Positions 47,162 through 56,308 of a stretch of 64,000 bases of DNA are shown in pieces. A model generated the notes under the pieces. That model ran no database searches. It saw only the letters and a list, made by a program, of their open reading frames with translations, and was not told where the DNA came from. Numbering within the stretch: the first letter of the stretch is position 1; each line of letters starts with the position of its first letter. Made by a program: the position numbers and the translations under genes. The DNA comes from Fredericiella sp038205395 (GTDB lineage: Bacteria > Chloroflexota > Anaerolineae > Caldilineales > Caldilineaceae). The stretch covers positions 1 to 64,000 of the forward strand of contig JBBRBX010000005.1 in the NCBI GenBank assembly GCA_038205395.1. The letters run 5' to 3'.

Positions 47162-50100
47162 CTACACCTTGGCCGGCTCTTCTTCGTCTTGCGACTCTTC
47201 CGAGCCTTCGGTGGCGCCTTCAATCTGCACCACATTGTCTTTGGGCATCACATGCCAGAAGGATTGGCGCTCGGTCTCCCACTCCTCCAGCATCATGCGC
47301 GCCACCTGTGAATCGGTGCGCTCCAGATGCTCTCGGATCAACGCTTTGAGATATTCTTCGTAGGCGTCGCCTTGCAGCCGGCTGATGGCCAGCAGTTCCG
47401 GGTTGTAGCGCCGCTCAAAGGTTTCGCTGCGGTCATAGACAAAGCCTTGGCCGCCGGTCATGCCGGCGCCGAAATTGCGCCCTGTCTCGCCCAGAACCAC
47501 GACACAGCCGCCCGTCATATATTCAGAGCAATGTTCGCCTGCCCCTTCAATCACGGCCACGGCGCCCGAATTGCGCACGGCAAAGCGCTCACCGGCCACA
47601 CCGGCGGCAAACAGCCGCCCGGCGGTGGCGCCGTAGAGACAGGTGTTGCCCAGGATCACATTCTGGTGCGGCACAAAATTGGCTTCTTCCATCGGACGCA
47701 CGACGATTTCGCCGCCGCCCAGCCCCTTGCCCACATAATCGTTGGCGGCCCCCGTCAGCACCAGTGTGAGGCCGTGCAGGGCAAAGGCGCCAAAGCTCTG
47801 GCCGGCATGACCGTGCAGATCAATGCGGATGCGTCCATCTTCCAGACCGGCGTCGCCGTAGCGCAGCGCCAGCGCACCCGAAACACGTGCGCCGACGGCG
47901 CGATCCACATTGGAGATGTTGTGCGCCAGCCGCACGGGCGCTTCGGGGTTGGCCTGCAGCGCAGCCAGCACCTGCTCGGTGATGCGGTCGCTCAGTGTTT
48001 CGCCCAGCGGCCCCACTTCGTTGCGCGGCAGCACGTTGCGCCGCGCCGTGCCGGTGTCGGGCACATAGAGCAGGGGCGACAGATCCATAAAACCCGCCTC
48101 GCGCCCGTGAATAACCTGCTCCAGATATTCGGGGTGACCGACAACCTCCGCCAGGCTGCGGAAGCCCAGTTCGGCAAGAATCTGCCGCACATCCTCGGCA
48201 ATGGCGGTCATAAAGCGTATGACCATCTCCGGCGTGCCGCTGAACTTTTTGCGCAGCTCCGGGTCTTGGGTGGCAATGCCAACCGGGCAGGTGTTTTTGT
48301 GGCAGACGCGCGCCATGATGCAGCCTTCGGCGATCATGGCGCTGGTGCCAAAGCTCACTTCGTCCGCGCCCAGCATGGACGCGATCACCACATCGCGGCC
48401 CGTGGCCATGCCGCCGTCGGCGCGCACGGTGACGCGGGTGCGCAAGCCGTTGGCCAGCAGCACCTGGTGCGTCTCCGCCAGCCCGATCTCCCAGGGCAGA
48501 CCGGCATGTTTGACCGAACTGAGCGGGCTGGCGCCGGTGCCGCCGCTCCCCCCGGAGAGATGGATCACATCCGCCACCGCCTTGGCGACGCCGGCGGCAA
48601 TCGTGCCCACCCCCATCTGCGCCACCAGCTTGACGCTGATTTTGGCGTGGGGGTTGATGGCCTTGAGGTCATAGATCAACTGCGCCAGGTCTTCAATGCT
48701 GTAAATATCATGGTGCGGCGGCGGGCTGATCAGCGCCACGCCGGGCGTGCTGTGGCGCAGGACGGCAATTTCCGCCGTCACCTTATGGCCGGGAAGCTGG
48801 CCGCCTTCACCGGGCTTGGACCCCTGCGCCATTTTGATCTGCAGCTCTTCGGCGCTCATCAGGTATTCGGGCGTGACGCCGAAGCGACCGGAGGCGACCT
48901 GCTTGATCTTGGAGGCGCGTTCGGTAAAGTAGCGGTCCTTGGCCTCGCCCCCCTCGCCGCTGTTGCTCATGCCGCCCAGACGGTTCATGGCAATGGCCAG
49001 CGTTTCGTGCGCTTCGGCCCCCAGGGCGCCGTGGCTCATAGCGGCTGTGGAGAAGCGGCGCAAGATGCGCTCCACCGGCTCCACCTGGCCCAGCGGGATG
49101 GCGGGGCGCGTCGAGCGAAAGCCAAGCAGGTGGCGGGGCGCAAGCTTGAGGTCATTGACCATCGCCGCATATTTGCGATAGTTGGCGGGCGTGTCGTCTT
49201 CGGTTTTGGGCTGCGCCACGGCAGTCAGGGCGTGCACGACCTGCGGGCTCCATTGGTGCAGTTCGCCGCCGCGCCGCGACTTATAGATGCCCCAGGTGAT
49301 CAGCTTGACGGCCTGGCTAGTGTCGCTGTCCGGGTAGCCGTACTGGTGACAGGCCAGCACATCTTCCGCCACGCTGGCGAAGCTGACGCCGCCCAGAATG
49401 CTGGGGGTGTCGACAAAGGCGCTGTCAATCAGCTCCTGGCCGACGCCGAGCGCCTCAAACACCTGCGCGCCGCAGTAGGCGTCCAGCGTGCTGATGCCCA
49501 TCTTGCTCATAATCTTGAGCAGACCCTTGTCCACGGCCTTGCCGAAATAGTGCAACCCCTCTTCCGCCGTCAGCGCGCCGGTCTTGCGTCCTTCGAGGAC
49601 AATGTCTTTGACCGTGGCATAGGCCAGATAAGGGTAGACCGCATTAGCCCCATAGCCGATGAGGGCGGCGAAATGATGCACCTCACGCGGTTCACCACTG
49701 GCCACCACGAGGCTGGCGTGCATACGCAGACCGCAGCGGATCAGGTGATGGTGGACGGCCCCCACCGCCAGCAGCGAGGGGATGGGCAGCGTGTGCGCGT
49801 CGGCGCTTTCGTCGCTGATGACGACGATGGCGGCGCCGCTGCGCACGGCAATTTCGGCTTCGCGACAGAGCCGCTCCAGCCCGGCTCGCAGCGCCTCACC
49901 CGCCTGCTCCGGCAGCAGCTCCTGGCCGAGCGGCGCCTGCCAGACGGCATCCACCGTGACGCAGCCGAATTCGGGCAGCAGGGAGCTGCGCAGCGCCGCA
50001 AGCTGTTCCGGCAGCAGGATGGGCGATTTCAATTCAATCAGGTGGGTCGCTTCCGGCGTCTCGGCCAGCAGGTTGGTGCGCCGTCCCAACAGCATGCGCA

Positions 50101-51811
50101 GGCTCATCACCATCTCTTCGCGCAGCGGGTCGATGGGAGGATTGGTCACTTCGGCAAAGCGCTGCTTGAAGTAGGAGAAGAGCGAGCGCGGCAGTTTGGA
50201 CATGGCCGCTGGCGGCGTATCGTCCCCCATCGCGCCCACCGGCTCGTGGCCAGTGAGGAGCATCGGGCGCAGGATGACGATCATTTCTTCGCTGGTATAG
50301 CCGAAGCTCGCCTGGCGTTTGGACAAGGGGGTATCCACGGGCGCATCCGATGCAGAGGCCCCGTTGGTGGGTGTGCCGTTGGTGGGCGCATGGCCGTTGG
50401 CCCCGTCGCGGTGGGATGGCGTGATCTGCTGGCTGCGCTCCTGTTGGTAGCGCGCCACGAGCGTCTCCAGCGGGAGCAAGTTGTCCTGCAGCCAACGATA
50501 GTAGGGGCGGCGGGCGGCGAACTTCTGCGTGATCTCTTCGTCTTCCATCACCGCGCCGCGCGTGGTGTCGACGCAGAAAATCTGTCCCGGCCCGATGCGC
50601 CCCTTCTTGATCACGCGGCCCTCGTCATAAGCGACGGCACCGCTCTCGCTGGCGCTGATCACAATGCCGTTGTCGAGCACGACATAGCGCGAGGGGCGCA
50701 GCCCGTTGCGATCCATGATCGTGCCCACAATGCGGCCATCGGTGTAGGTGACGGCGGCGGGGCCATCCCAGGGCTCCATCAGCGCACTGTGGTATTCGTA
50801 AAAGGCGCGGCGTTCGGGGGTGACTTCCCCTTCCGGCATCCGCTCCCAGGCTTCGGGCATCATCATCATCAAGCCGTGGCGGATGTCGCGCCCGCTGCGC
50901 ACCAGCAGTTCGAGGGTGTTGTCCAGCTTGCCGCTGTCACTGCCCTCGCGCGCAATGATCGGCTGCAGCTGCCGCTGCGGCTCTTCCCAGTAGGGGCTGG
51001 CCAGGTCGGCCTCTCTGGCCCGCATCCAGTTTTCGTTCCCCTGCAAGGTATTGATTTCGCCGTTATGACAAATCAAGCGGAAAGGCTGGGCGCGCTCCCA
51101 GGTGGGAAAGGTATTGGTGCTGAAGCGCTGGTGAAAGACGGCGATGGCCGTTTTGTAATCCGTGTCGCTGAGGTCGGGGTAGAAATGGGCCAGCTCTTCG
51201 GCCAGCACCAGCCCCTTGTAGACAATCGTGCGGGCGCTGAGGCTGGCAATATAGAGCCGCTGTACGCCCCGTTCGCGGGAGAGGTTGACCACCCGTTTGC
51301 GCGCCAGGTAGAGCAGGCGGTCAAAGGCGTCGCCGGCGGCGCAGGCTTCGTCCGTGCGCCGCACGAGAATCTGGCCGAACCAGGGACGGCTGACGAGGGC
51401 GCGCTGGCCCAGCGCCGATTCAATCACGGGCACCGAACGGAAAGCCAGCACTTCCAACTTGAGATCGGTCAGCACCTCGCGCAGCAGTTCGCGTGCCTGG
51501 GCGCGATCTTCGCCATTAGCTTTGTTGAAGTAAATCTGGCCGACGGCCAGGTCGCCGGGAGCCGGCGGCTCAATGCCCATGCGGCGCAGTTCGCGGCTGA
51601 AGAACTCGTGCGGGAGCTGCGTCAGCACGCCGGCCCCGTCTCCCGTCTTGCGGTCATCGGCCACCGCGCCGCGGTGGGCGTGGTTGCGCAGCGCTTCCAG
51701 CGCCATTTCCAGCACGCGATGGCGGCGTTTGCCTTCAATATGGGCGACAAAACCGATGCCGCAGGCGTCATGTTCAAAGCGAGAATTGTAAAGACCTTGC
51801 GTATCACCCAT
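47162..51811 (-). CDS. gltB: Glutamate synthase, large (alpha) subunit
   Basis: Transfers the glutamine amide to 2-oxoglutarate. The 1549-residue sequence begins with a 16-residue propeptide (MGDTQGLYNSRFEHDA) before the catalytic Cys17 of the class II amidotransferase domain. The central domain, the FMN/2-oxoglutarate barrel (MSHGALGAEAHETLAIAMNR, SGEGGEAKDRY, the [3Fe-4S] cysteines in CHKNTCPVGIATQDPELR) and the C-terminal beta-helix (GEHCSEYMTGG) follow. The start at 51811 is set by this propeptide; the longer frame upstream is not plausible. A second gltB end is found at the right edge next to gltD, so this copy lacks an adjacent small subunit. Confidence 0.95.
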   Translation of the reverse strand: MGDTQGLYNSRFEHDACGIGFVAHIEGKRRHRVLEMALEALRNHAHRGAVADDRKTGDGAGVLTQLPHEFFSRELRRMGIEPPAPGDLAVGQIYFNKANGEDRAQARELLREVLTDLKLEVLAFRSVPVIESALGQRALVSRPWFGQILVRRTDEACAAGDAFDRLLYLARKRVVNLSRERGVQRLYIASLSARTIVYKGLVLAEELAHFYPDLSDTDYKTAIAVFHQRFSTNTFPTWERAQPFRLICHNGEINTLQGNENWMRAREADLASPYWEEPQRQLQPIIAREGSDSGKLDNTLELLVRSGRDIRHGLMMMMPEAWERMPEGEVTPERRAFYEYHSALMEPWDGPAAVTYTDGRIVGTIMDRNGLRPSRYVVLDNGIVISASESGAVAYDEGRVIKKGRIGPGQIFCVDTTRGAVMEDEEITQKFAARRPYYRWLQDNLLPLETLVARYQQERSQQITPSHRDGANGHAPTNGTPTNGASASDAPVDTPLSKRQASFGYTSEEMIVILRPMLLTGHEPVGAMGDDTPPAAMSKLPRSLFSYFKQRFAEVTNPPIDPLREEMVMSLRMLLGRRTNLLAETPEATHLIELKSPILLPEQLAALRSSLLPEFGCVTVDAVWQAPLGQELLPEQAGEALRAGLERLCREAEIAVRSGAAIVVISDESADAHTLPIPSLLAVGAVHHHLIRCGLRMHASLVVASGEPREVHHFAALIGYGANAVYPYLAYATVKDIVLEGRKTGALTAEEGLHYFGKAVDKGLLKIMSKMGISTLDAYCGAQVFEALGVGQELIDSAFVDTPSILGGVSFASVAEDVLACHQYGYPDSDTSQAVKLITWGIYKSRRGGELHQWSPQVVHALTAVAQPKTEDDTPANYRKYAAMVNDLKLAPRHLLGFRSTRPAIPLGQVEPVERILRRFSTAAMSHGALGAEAHETLAIAMNRLGGMSNSGEGGEAKDRYFTERASKIKQVASGRFGVTPEYLMSAEELQIKMAQGSKPGEGGQLPGHKVTAEIAVLRHSTPGVALISPPPHHDIYSIEDLAQLIYDLKAINPHAKISVKLVAQMGVGTIAAGVAKAVADVIHLSGGSGGTGASPLSSVKHAGLPWEIGLAETHQVLLANGLRTRVTVRADGGMATGRDVVIASMLGADEVSFGTSAMIAEGCIMARVCHKNTCPVGIATQDPELRKKFSGTPEMVIRFMTAIAEDVRQILAELGFRSLAEVVGHPEYLEQVIHGREAGFMDLSPLLYVPDTGTARRNVLPRNEVGPLGETLSDRITEQVLAALQANPEAPVRLAHNISNVDRAVGARVSGALALRYGDAGLEDGRIRIDLHGHAGQSFGAFALHGLTLVLTGAANDYVGKGLGGGEIVVRPMEEANFVPHQNVILGNTCLYGATAGRLFAAGVAGERFAVRNSGAVAVIEGAGEHCSEYMTGGCVVVLGETGRNFGAGMTGGQGFVYDRSETFERRYNPELLAISRLQGDAYEEYLKALIREHLERTDSQVARMMLEEWETERQSFWHVMPKDNVVQIEGATEGSEESQDEEEPAKV

Positions 51812-51950
51812 TACGAAAGCAGCTCCTCGTGTCAAGCCGAACTGATCAACAATGCTGTCCTTACGCACAAACAGCCGGCGCGCCGGACGTTTCCGTCCGG
51901 GCAGTCGACGCCGACGTTGTTCCTTCTGCTTTGAAGGGAGATACAGACTT

Positions 51951-53852
51951 TTACTCGCTGCGGATTGTGCGTCTTTGCCTGTGCCGGTAGCCGATGGCGA
52001 CCGCAGCAACGGCGACGAGGATCCCCAACGCCGCCAGAATGGCTGGAAAGAGTATATTATCATCTCCACCCCGGCGCTGCAACCCGGCGGCGCTTTGCCC
52101 AGCGCTTTGCCTTTCTGTCGGTGATGCGGCAGCCGCTGGGCCGCCGGCAGCAGCGACAGCCGGCTGACCAGTGGATTGGCTGCTCAACTGGTCGGGGGAG
52201 TGGTCGAGGAATGGGCCGGTGGATTGGGTCATCTGCTCGATCGAAACCTTGCCCTGCACCACTTCTTCCGCCAGTTGCGCCGCCTGCGTGGGCGACTGCG
52301 CCGGTTCGAGCATCCGGTTGGCCAGCAGGGCAAGCTGGGCCGCGGAGCCGGCGGCGGTCAGCGCCTGCAGCGTGTCAGCCGGCAAAGCAAGCAGCACATT
52401 GCGCTGCACAGGGGCCAGCGTCAACAGCTTTTGCAGGTCGGCCGGATTGCTGACGGCCAGCAGCGCGGCCACCGAATAGGCGTCGAACTCATCCGGCTGC
52501 GCCAGCCGGTAAATGCCGGAGCTGAGCACCCGGTCAATACGGTCGCCGGCCGTATCCAGCCAGCCGATGGCTTCGCTGGGCGACATCGACGTGAGCAGCG
52601 CGGCGGCGGTGGCGTCCGGCAGCGCCAGCAGCCGTTCCAGTGCCCCGTCCGCCACCGCCGCGTCCAGTGCGCGCCGCCCTTCCTGGTTAATATACCAATC
52701 GACCAGCTTCGCCAGCCGATCCAGTTCATCAAGGGTCACAAAGCTCAAGAGCGAGCGGAAGTCCGTATTTTGATCCGCCACCTGGCAGACATCCCCATAG
52801 CGCGAGCAGAAGCCCTGCCACTGCTCAACCAGGCTGACCGAGGTTTCCAGGGCGATCAAGGCGGCCTGGTCGGGCAGATCATCCTTGACCGCAGCCGCGA
52901 TCTCTTCGCGAATCTTGGCCTTGACCTCTTGGCTTTGCAGCGCCTCCTGAATCTGCGGCAGCGCGCCCTGGTTGCCCTCCCACAGGTCATAGGCGATCAA
53001 CGCCACCCCAATCACCCAGCCGGCGACGGGGATAAATGAAGAGCCGGCTTTGCCCACCACGCGGCCCACCACCTTGCCGGCCACGCGCTGGGCAATCTTT
53101 TCCGTCAGCTTTTGCGCCAGCCGATAGACCAACTGCGTGACCAGGATCGTGCCCACGCCGGCAATAGCCAGCCCATGCTGTTCAATGGCGCCGGCAATTG
53201 TGGGCGAGGTGGCCGAGATGTTGGCCTGCTGGGTGTCGAGGCGGACGCTGCGCTCAAAGGCGCGAAAGAGGTCGTCCGAATACTGTTCGCCCACATACTC
53301 CTTGAGACAGAGCAGCGCCACCGAGGCCGCCGCCGCAAACTGGCTCTCCACCTGGCGCGCCACGTCGGCCCCCACCGCCGTCGAGAGCGCTTCCAGCTTG
53401 ACTTGAAAGGCGGGCGAGCTGAAGGCGTCGTTGGCGATGCGTTCGGCGTATTCCTGCGCCTTCTCGCCCCACCAGCCGGAGACAAGCTTGTCCCAGTAGG
53501 CTTCCTGCGCCCCCAAGTTGTCGACCGCCTGCTGTACGGCTGTATCCACAGCGGCGTCCATGTCCAGCTCCGCCCATTTGCGTTCGACCAGGCGGTCAAT
53601 CACGCCGGGCGCGCCGGACGCGCCGCCGCTGTTGACGACCGCCAGCACATGCGCCTCGATCTCGTCGCGCACCTGCCCCTTGTCGACGCGGCTGCAGTCG
53701 CCGACCGTGTACTGGCTGGGGCCGGCCTGCTCCAGCGCCGGCAGCGCACGCGGCGCGGCGACAGCGCGGCCAGGCAGATAAGCCAGCAGCAGGCAGCCGA
53801 TGAGCAGGGCAAGCAGCGCCTTGCACCCCTTCGCCATATGCTGCTCAGCCAT
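51951..53852 (-). CDS. Secreted/membrane-anchored protein of unknown function, paralogue A
   Basis: A 633-residue protein with an N-terminal signal sequence (ALLALLIGCLLLAYLPG) and a C-terminal membrane helix followed by a basic tail (HRQRRTIRSE). The mid part is helical. The central hydrophobic segment (QRVAGKVVGRVVGKAGSS, IPVAGWVIGVALIAYDLW) is rich in Gly and is shared with paralogue B at 54216-56096. The gene start overlaps the end of the YbjQ-like gene by 8 bases; a second in-frame ATG at 53837 is possible. No known domain recognised. A cell-surface role is inferred only from topology. Confidence 0.6.
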   Translation of the reverse strand: MAEQHMAKGCKALLALLIGCLLLAYLPGRAVAAPRALPALEQAGPSQYTVGDCSRVDKGQVRDEIEAHVLAVVNSGGASGAPGVIDRLVERKWAELDMDAAVDTAVQQAVDNLGAQEAYWDKLVSGWWGEKAQEYAERIANDAFSSPAFQVKLEALSTAVGADVARQVESQFAAAASVALLCLKEYVGEQYSDDLFRAFERSVRLDTQQANISATSPTIAGAIEQHGLAIAGVGTILVTQLVYRLAQKLTEKIAQRVAGKVVGRVVGKAGSSFIPVAGWVIGVALIAYDLWEGNQGALPQIQEALQSQEVKAKIREEIAAAVKDDLPDQAALIALETSVSLVEQWQGFCSRYGDVCQVADQNTDFRSLLSFVTLDELDRLAKLVDWYINQEGRRALDAAVADGALERLLALPDATAAALLTSMSPSEAIGWLDTAGDRIDRVLSSGIYRLAQPDEFDAYSVAALLAVSNPADLQKLLTLAPVQRNVLLALPADTLQALTAAGSAAQLALLANRMLEPAQSPTQAAQLAEEVVQGKVSIEQMTQSTGPFLDHSPDQLSSQSTGQPAVAAAGGPAAAASPTERQSAGQSAAGLQRRGGDDNILFPAILAALGILVAVAAVAIGYRHRQRRTIRSE

Positions 53853-54174
53853 GCGCCGGGGCCTGTTGCCGATAGCGGAAGCCGTTGCCGTAGACCACAA
53901 CCTCGACGCCGCCTTCCACCAGCGACGGGTGGCTGATCTTGACGCCGATCACGCCGTCATAGCCGCGCGCCGTAGCCTTGGCGTCCAGATCTGCCAGCGC
54001 GCCGTCGACGGCCTGCGCCACCAGCACTTCATAGTGCCCCATGCGCCCGCCCACTAAGTTGCGGATATTCTCGCGGATATCCTTCACCACATTCGCCGCC
54101 AGGACATGCACGACCGTCAGCAGTTCTCCCAACTCGATCGGCGCATCGGGATGACAATCCAATGCAATCAGCAT
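53845..54174 (-). CDS. YbjQ/UPF0145 family protein
   Basis: A 109-residue protein matching the small pentameric YbjQ (heavy-metal-binding-domain) family: VVHVLAANVVKDIRENIRNL, GGRMGHYEVLVAQA and YDGVIGVKISHPSLVEGGVE. The usual family opening is partly changed (MLIALDCHPDAPIELGELL). Function in the family is uncertain. It lies between the two paralogous membrane proteins, overlapping one by 8 bases and 41 bases from the other, so the three form a probable operon. Confidence 0.78.
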   Translation of the reverse strand: MLIALDCHPDAPIELGELLTVVHVLAANVVKDIRENIRNLVGGRMGHYEVLVAQAVDGALADLDAKATARGYDGVIGVKISHPSLVEGGVEVVVYGNGFRYRQQAPAHG

Positions 54175-54215
54175 ATTTCTCTTTTCACTCTTCTTTTTAC
54201 TCTCTATTGCTTGCC

Positions 54216-56096
54216 CTAACGCTTGCCGCGCAGCAGGTTGAGCGGCTCCACCAGCCACTGCCCCAAGCCAAACAGAATGCGCAGCAAGATGAGCAAGAGC
54301 AGCAGCAGCAGCGCCGCCCCACCCAGTGACGGCCACACGCCATGTTTGGCCACAAACAACTGCGGCGGCGCGCTGCCGGCGGCCACGGAGGCCGCATCCA
54401 ACCAAAAATCGCCCACGGTTTTGGGGCCGGCCACAAAGGTGATGGCCGCGTCCAGGCTGCGCCCGGCGAGCAGCGGGCGCAGGTCGCCCATTGCACGCAG
54501 CGACGGCACGACTGCGGGTTGGCTGAGGATGCGCGCCACCAGCGTGTTGGCCTGCTCCTGCGTCATCCCCGGCAGCACAGCGCCCAACCAGGCCAGATCG
54601 TCGGGAGTCAACTGGTTGGCCAGCGGCGTCAAGTTCTCCGCCGCCAAAGTGAGCAGCGCATCCAAAGGGGCGGGCGGGAGCAGTGACAGGCGCGCCACTG
54701 CGGTCTTGTCGCCCAGCGCCAGCAGCTTATCCAGTTGGTCCAGGTCAACGTCAGCGGGGGTGCGCCCCTGATAGAGTTCGAGCGCCACCACCTCGTCGAG
54801 ACGGCCCCCGACAGCGTTGTACCAATCCAGCGCCGTCTGCAGCGAACCGCCGGCGGCGGCCAGCGTGACGGCCCCGGCCGGCAGATTGACCACCGCCGCC
54901 AGCGTACCGTCGTCCACCGCCGCCTGCAGCGCCTGGTCGCCGCCGTTGGCCTGCACGATCCCCACCAGGTCCACCAGGCGCGCAACCTGGTCGGACGACT
55001 GCAGCCCCTCCAAAATGGCGGCAAAATCGGCATTGGCGGCAGCCAGGTCGAGCACCTGGCGAATGCTGCGCTTGGTGCTGCGCCACTCGACAAAAAGGTC
55101 GTTGGCAATCGTGCGCGCCAGCGCCGGGATTTCGGCTTCCAGTTCGGGGCGGATGGCGGCGGCGATTTCGGCGCGCACGCCTGCCGCCACTTCGTTCGAC
55201 TGCAGCGAGACGCGGATTTGCGGCAGCGCCCCCTCGCGGCTGCCCCACACGTCGTAGGCGATCATGCCGGCGCCGATGATCCAGCCGGCGATAGGGATAA
55301 TGGACGAGCCGGCCTTGCCCAGCACGCGCCCCACAATTTTGCCGGCCACGCGCTGCGAGAGCTTTTCGGCAATGCTGGCGGCCAGTTTGCGGGTAATCTG
55401 GGCGGCAATGATGACGCCGACGCCGCCCAGCGCCAGTTGGTGCTCACCCACCATCTGCAGGATATTGGGGCCAAATTCACTGCCGTTGAGCAACTGCACG
55501 CTGCTGGTGGCGCTCTGGACGCGTGCCTCAAAGGCGCTGACCAGCGACTGCGAGTAGTTGCGGCCGATAAAGGTCTGCAGGCAGTAGACGGCTGCCGAGG
55601 CTGAGTCCGCTGAGGCAAGCGCCACCTCGCCGGCGACATCCTGGGCGACGGCAGCCGCCAGCTCATCCATTTTGCTGCGCAAGGCAGGGGCGTCAAAGGT
55701 ATAGGAGGCAACGGCCAGCGTCAGTTCCCGCGCCTTGTCGGGCGACCAGCCGGAGAGGAATTGGTTCCAGAGGTCGGTTTCGCCCTGCACGCGCGGCACG
55801 GCGGCCTCCACGGCGGCGGTGATAGCGTCATCCAGCTGCAGCGTCACCCAGTGGCGGGCGACGATGGACTCCAGGTCCAAGTTGGCGAGCGCCCCGGCAA
55901 ACACCTGCTGGGTGACCACATTCAGTTCGCTTTGCAGCGTGTCCTCGGCCACCGTGCTGCAGTCCTGTAAAGAGGCGTCCGCCTGGGCCGGGGCCGCGGC
56001 ATACACGGGCGCCGTCTCCAGTAGGAGCGTCCCGACCAAAAGCAGGCTGATGAACTTGAGCCAGCATGCGGTGCGCAGGCGTTGCGTCAACGGCAT
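54216..56096 (-). CDS. Secreted/membrane-anchored protein of unknown function, paralogue B
   Basis: A 626-residue paralogue of the 51951-53852 product. It has a signal peptide (WLKFISLLLVGTLLLETAPVYA), a long helical ectodomain, the same Gly-rich central hydrophobic segment (QRVAGKIVGRVLGKAGSS, IPIAGWIIGAGMIAYDVW, then GALPQIRVSLQSNEV) and a C-terminal membrane helix (LLLLLLLILLRILFGLG) with a short basic tail. The paralogues match best in the middle and differ at the ends. It is first in the three-gene run; a TACAAT box lies at 56124-56129 on the minus strand. No known domain recognised. Confidence 0.6.
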   Translation of the reverse strand: MPLTQRLRTACWLKFISLLLVGTLLLETAPVYAAAPAQADASLQDCSTVAEDTLQSELNVVTQQVFAGALANLDLESIVARHWVTLQLDDAITAAVEAAVPRVQGETDLWNQFLSGWSPDKARELTLAVASYTFDAPALRSKMDELAAAVAQDVAGEVALASADSASAAVYCLQTFIGRNYSQSLVSAFEARVQSATSSVQLLNGSEFGPNILQMVGEHQLALGGVGVIIAAQITRKLAASIAEKLSQRVAGKIVGRVLGKAGSSIIPIAGWIIGAGMIAYDVWGSREGALPQIRVSLQSNEVAAGVRAEIAAAIRPELEAEIPALARTIANDLFVEWRSTKRSIRQVLDLAAANADFAAILEGLQSSDQVARLVDLVGIVQANGGDQALQAAVDDGTLAAVVNLPAGAVTLAAAGGSLQTALDWYNAVGGRLDEVVALELYQGRTPADVDLDQLDKLLALGDKTAVARLSLLPPAPLDALLTLAAENLTPLANQLTPDDLAWLGAVLPGMTQEQANTLVARILSQPAVVPSLRAMGDLRPLLAGRSLDAAITFVAGPKTVGDFWLDAASVAAGSAPPQLFVAKHGVWPSLGGAALLLLLLLILLRILFGLGQWLVEPLNLLRGKR

Positions 56097-56308
56097 TGTC
56101 CCCCTCAACAGAACCAGGCGCACATTGTACCTCGACCGGTACCTCAAGACACAAAAACAAGGCACTGCCCACGGCAATGTCTTGCGTGCGTATACGATAC
56201 GTTGGGAGGGGGGAATTTGTTTCAGTTGCGCTCCCATTTCTTGCGCCAGGTGAACGGCAGGCCGCATACAATGCACACCTTCGTTGGCAGTTCCTTCTTC
56301 CTCATTCT

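Noticed and set aside
47327..51934. A 1535-codon open frame on the plus strand opposite gltB
   Set aside because: It is the antisense shadow of gltB in GC-rich DNA; the translation lacks any family motif and is rich in Arg, His and Gln. The same applies to long frames opposite the restriction enzyme (14698-17481), the PP2C-like gene (22536-24980) and ppc (38180-40564).
51812..52069. Longer gltB start 86 codons upstream
   Set aside because: It overlaps the neighbouring gene's 3' end and places a long Arg-rich stretch before the propeptide that should lead to the catalytic Cys.
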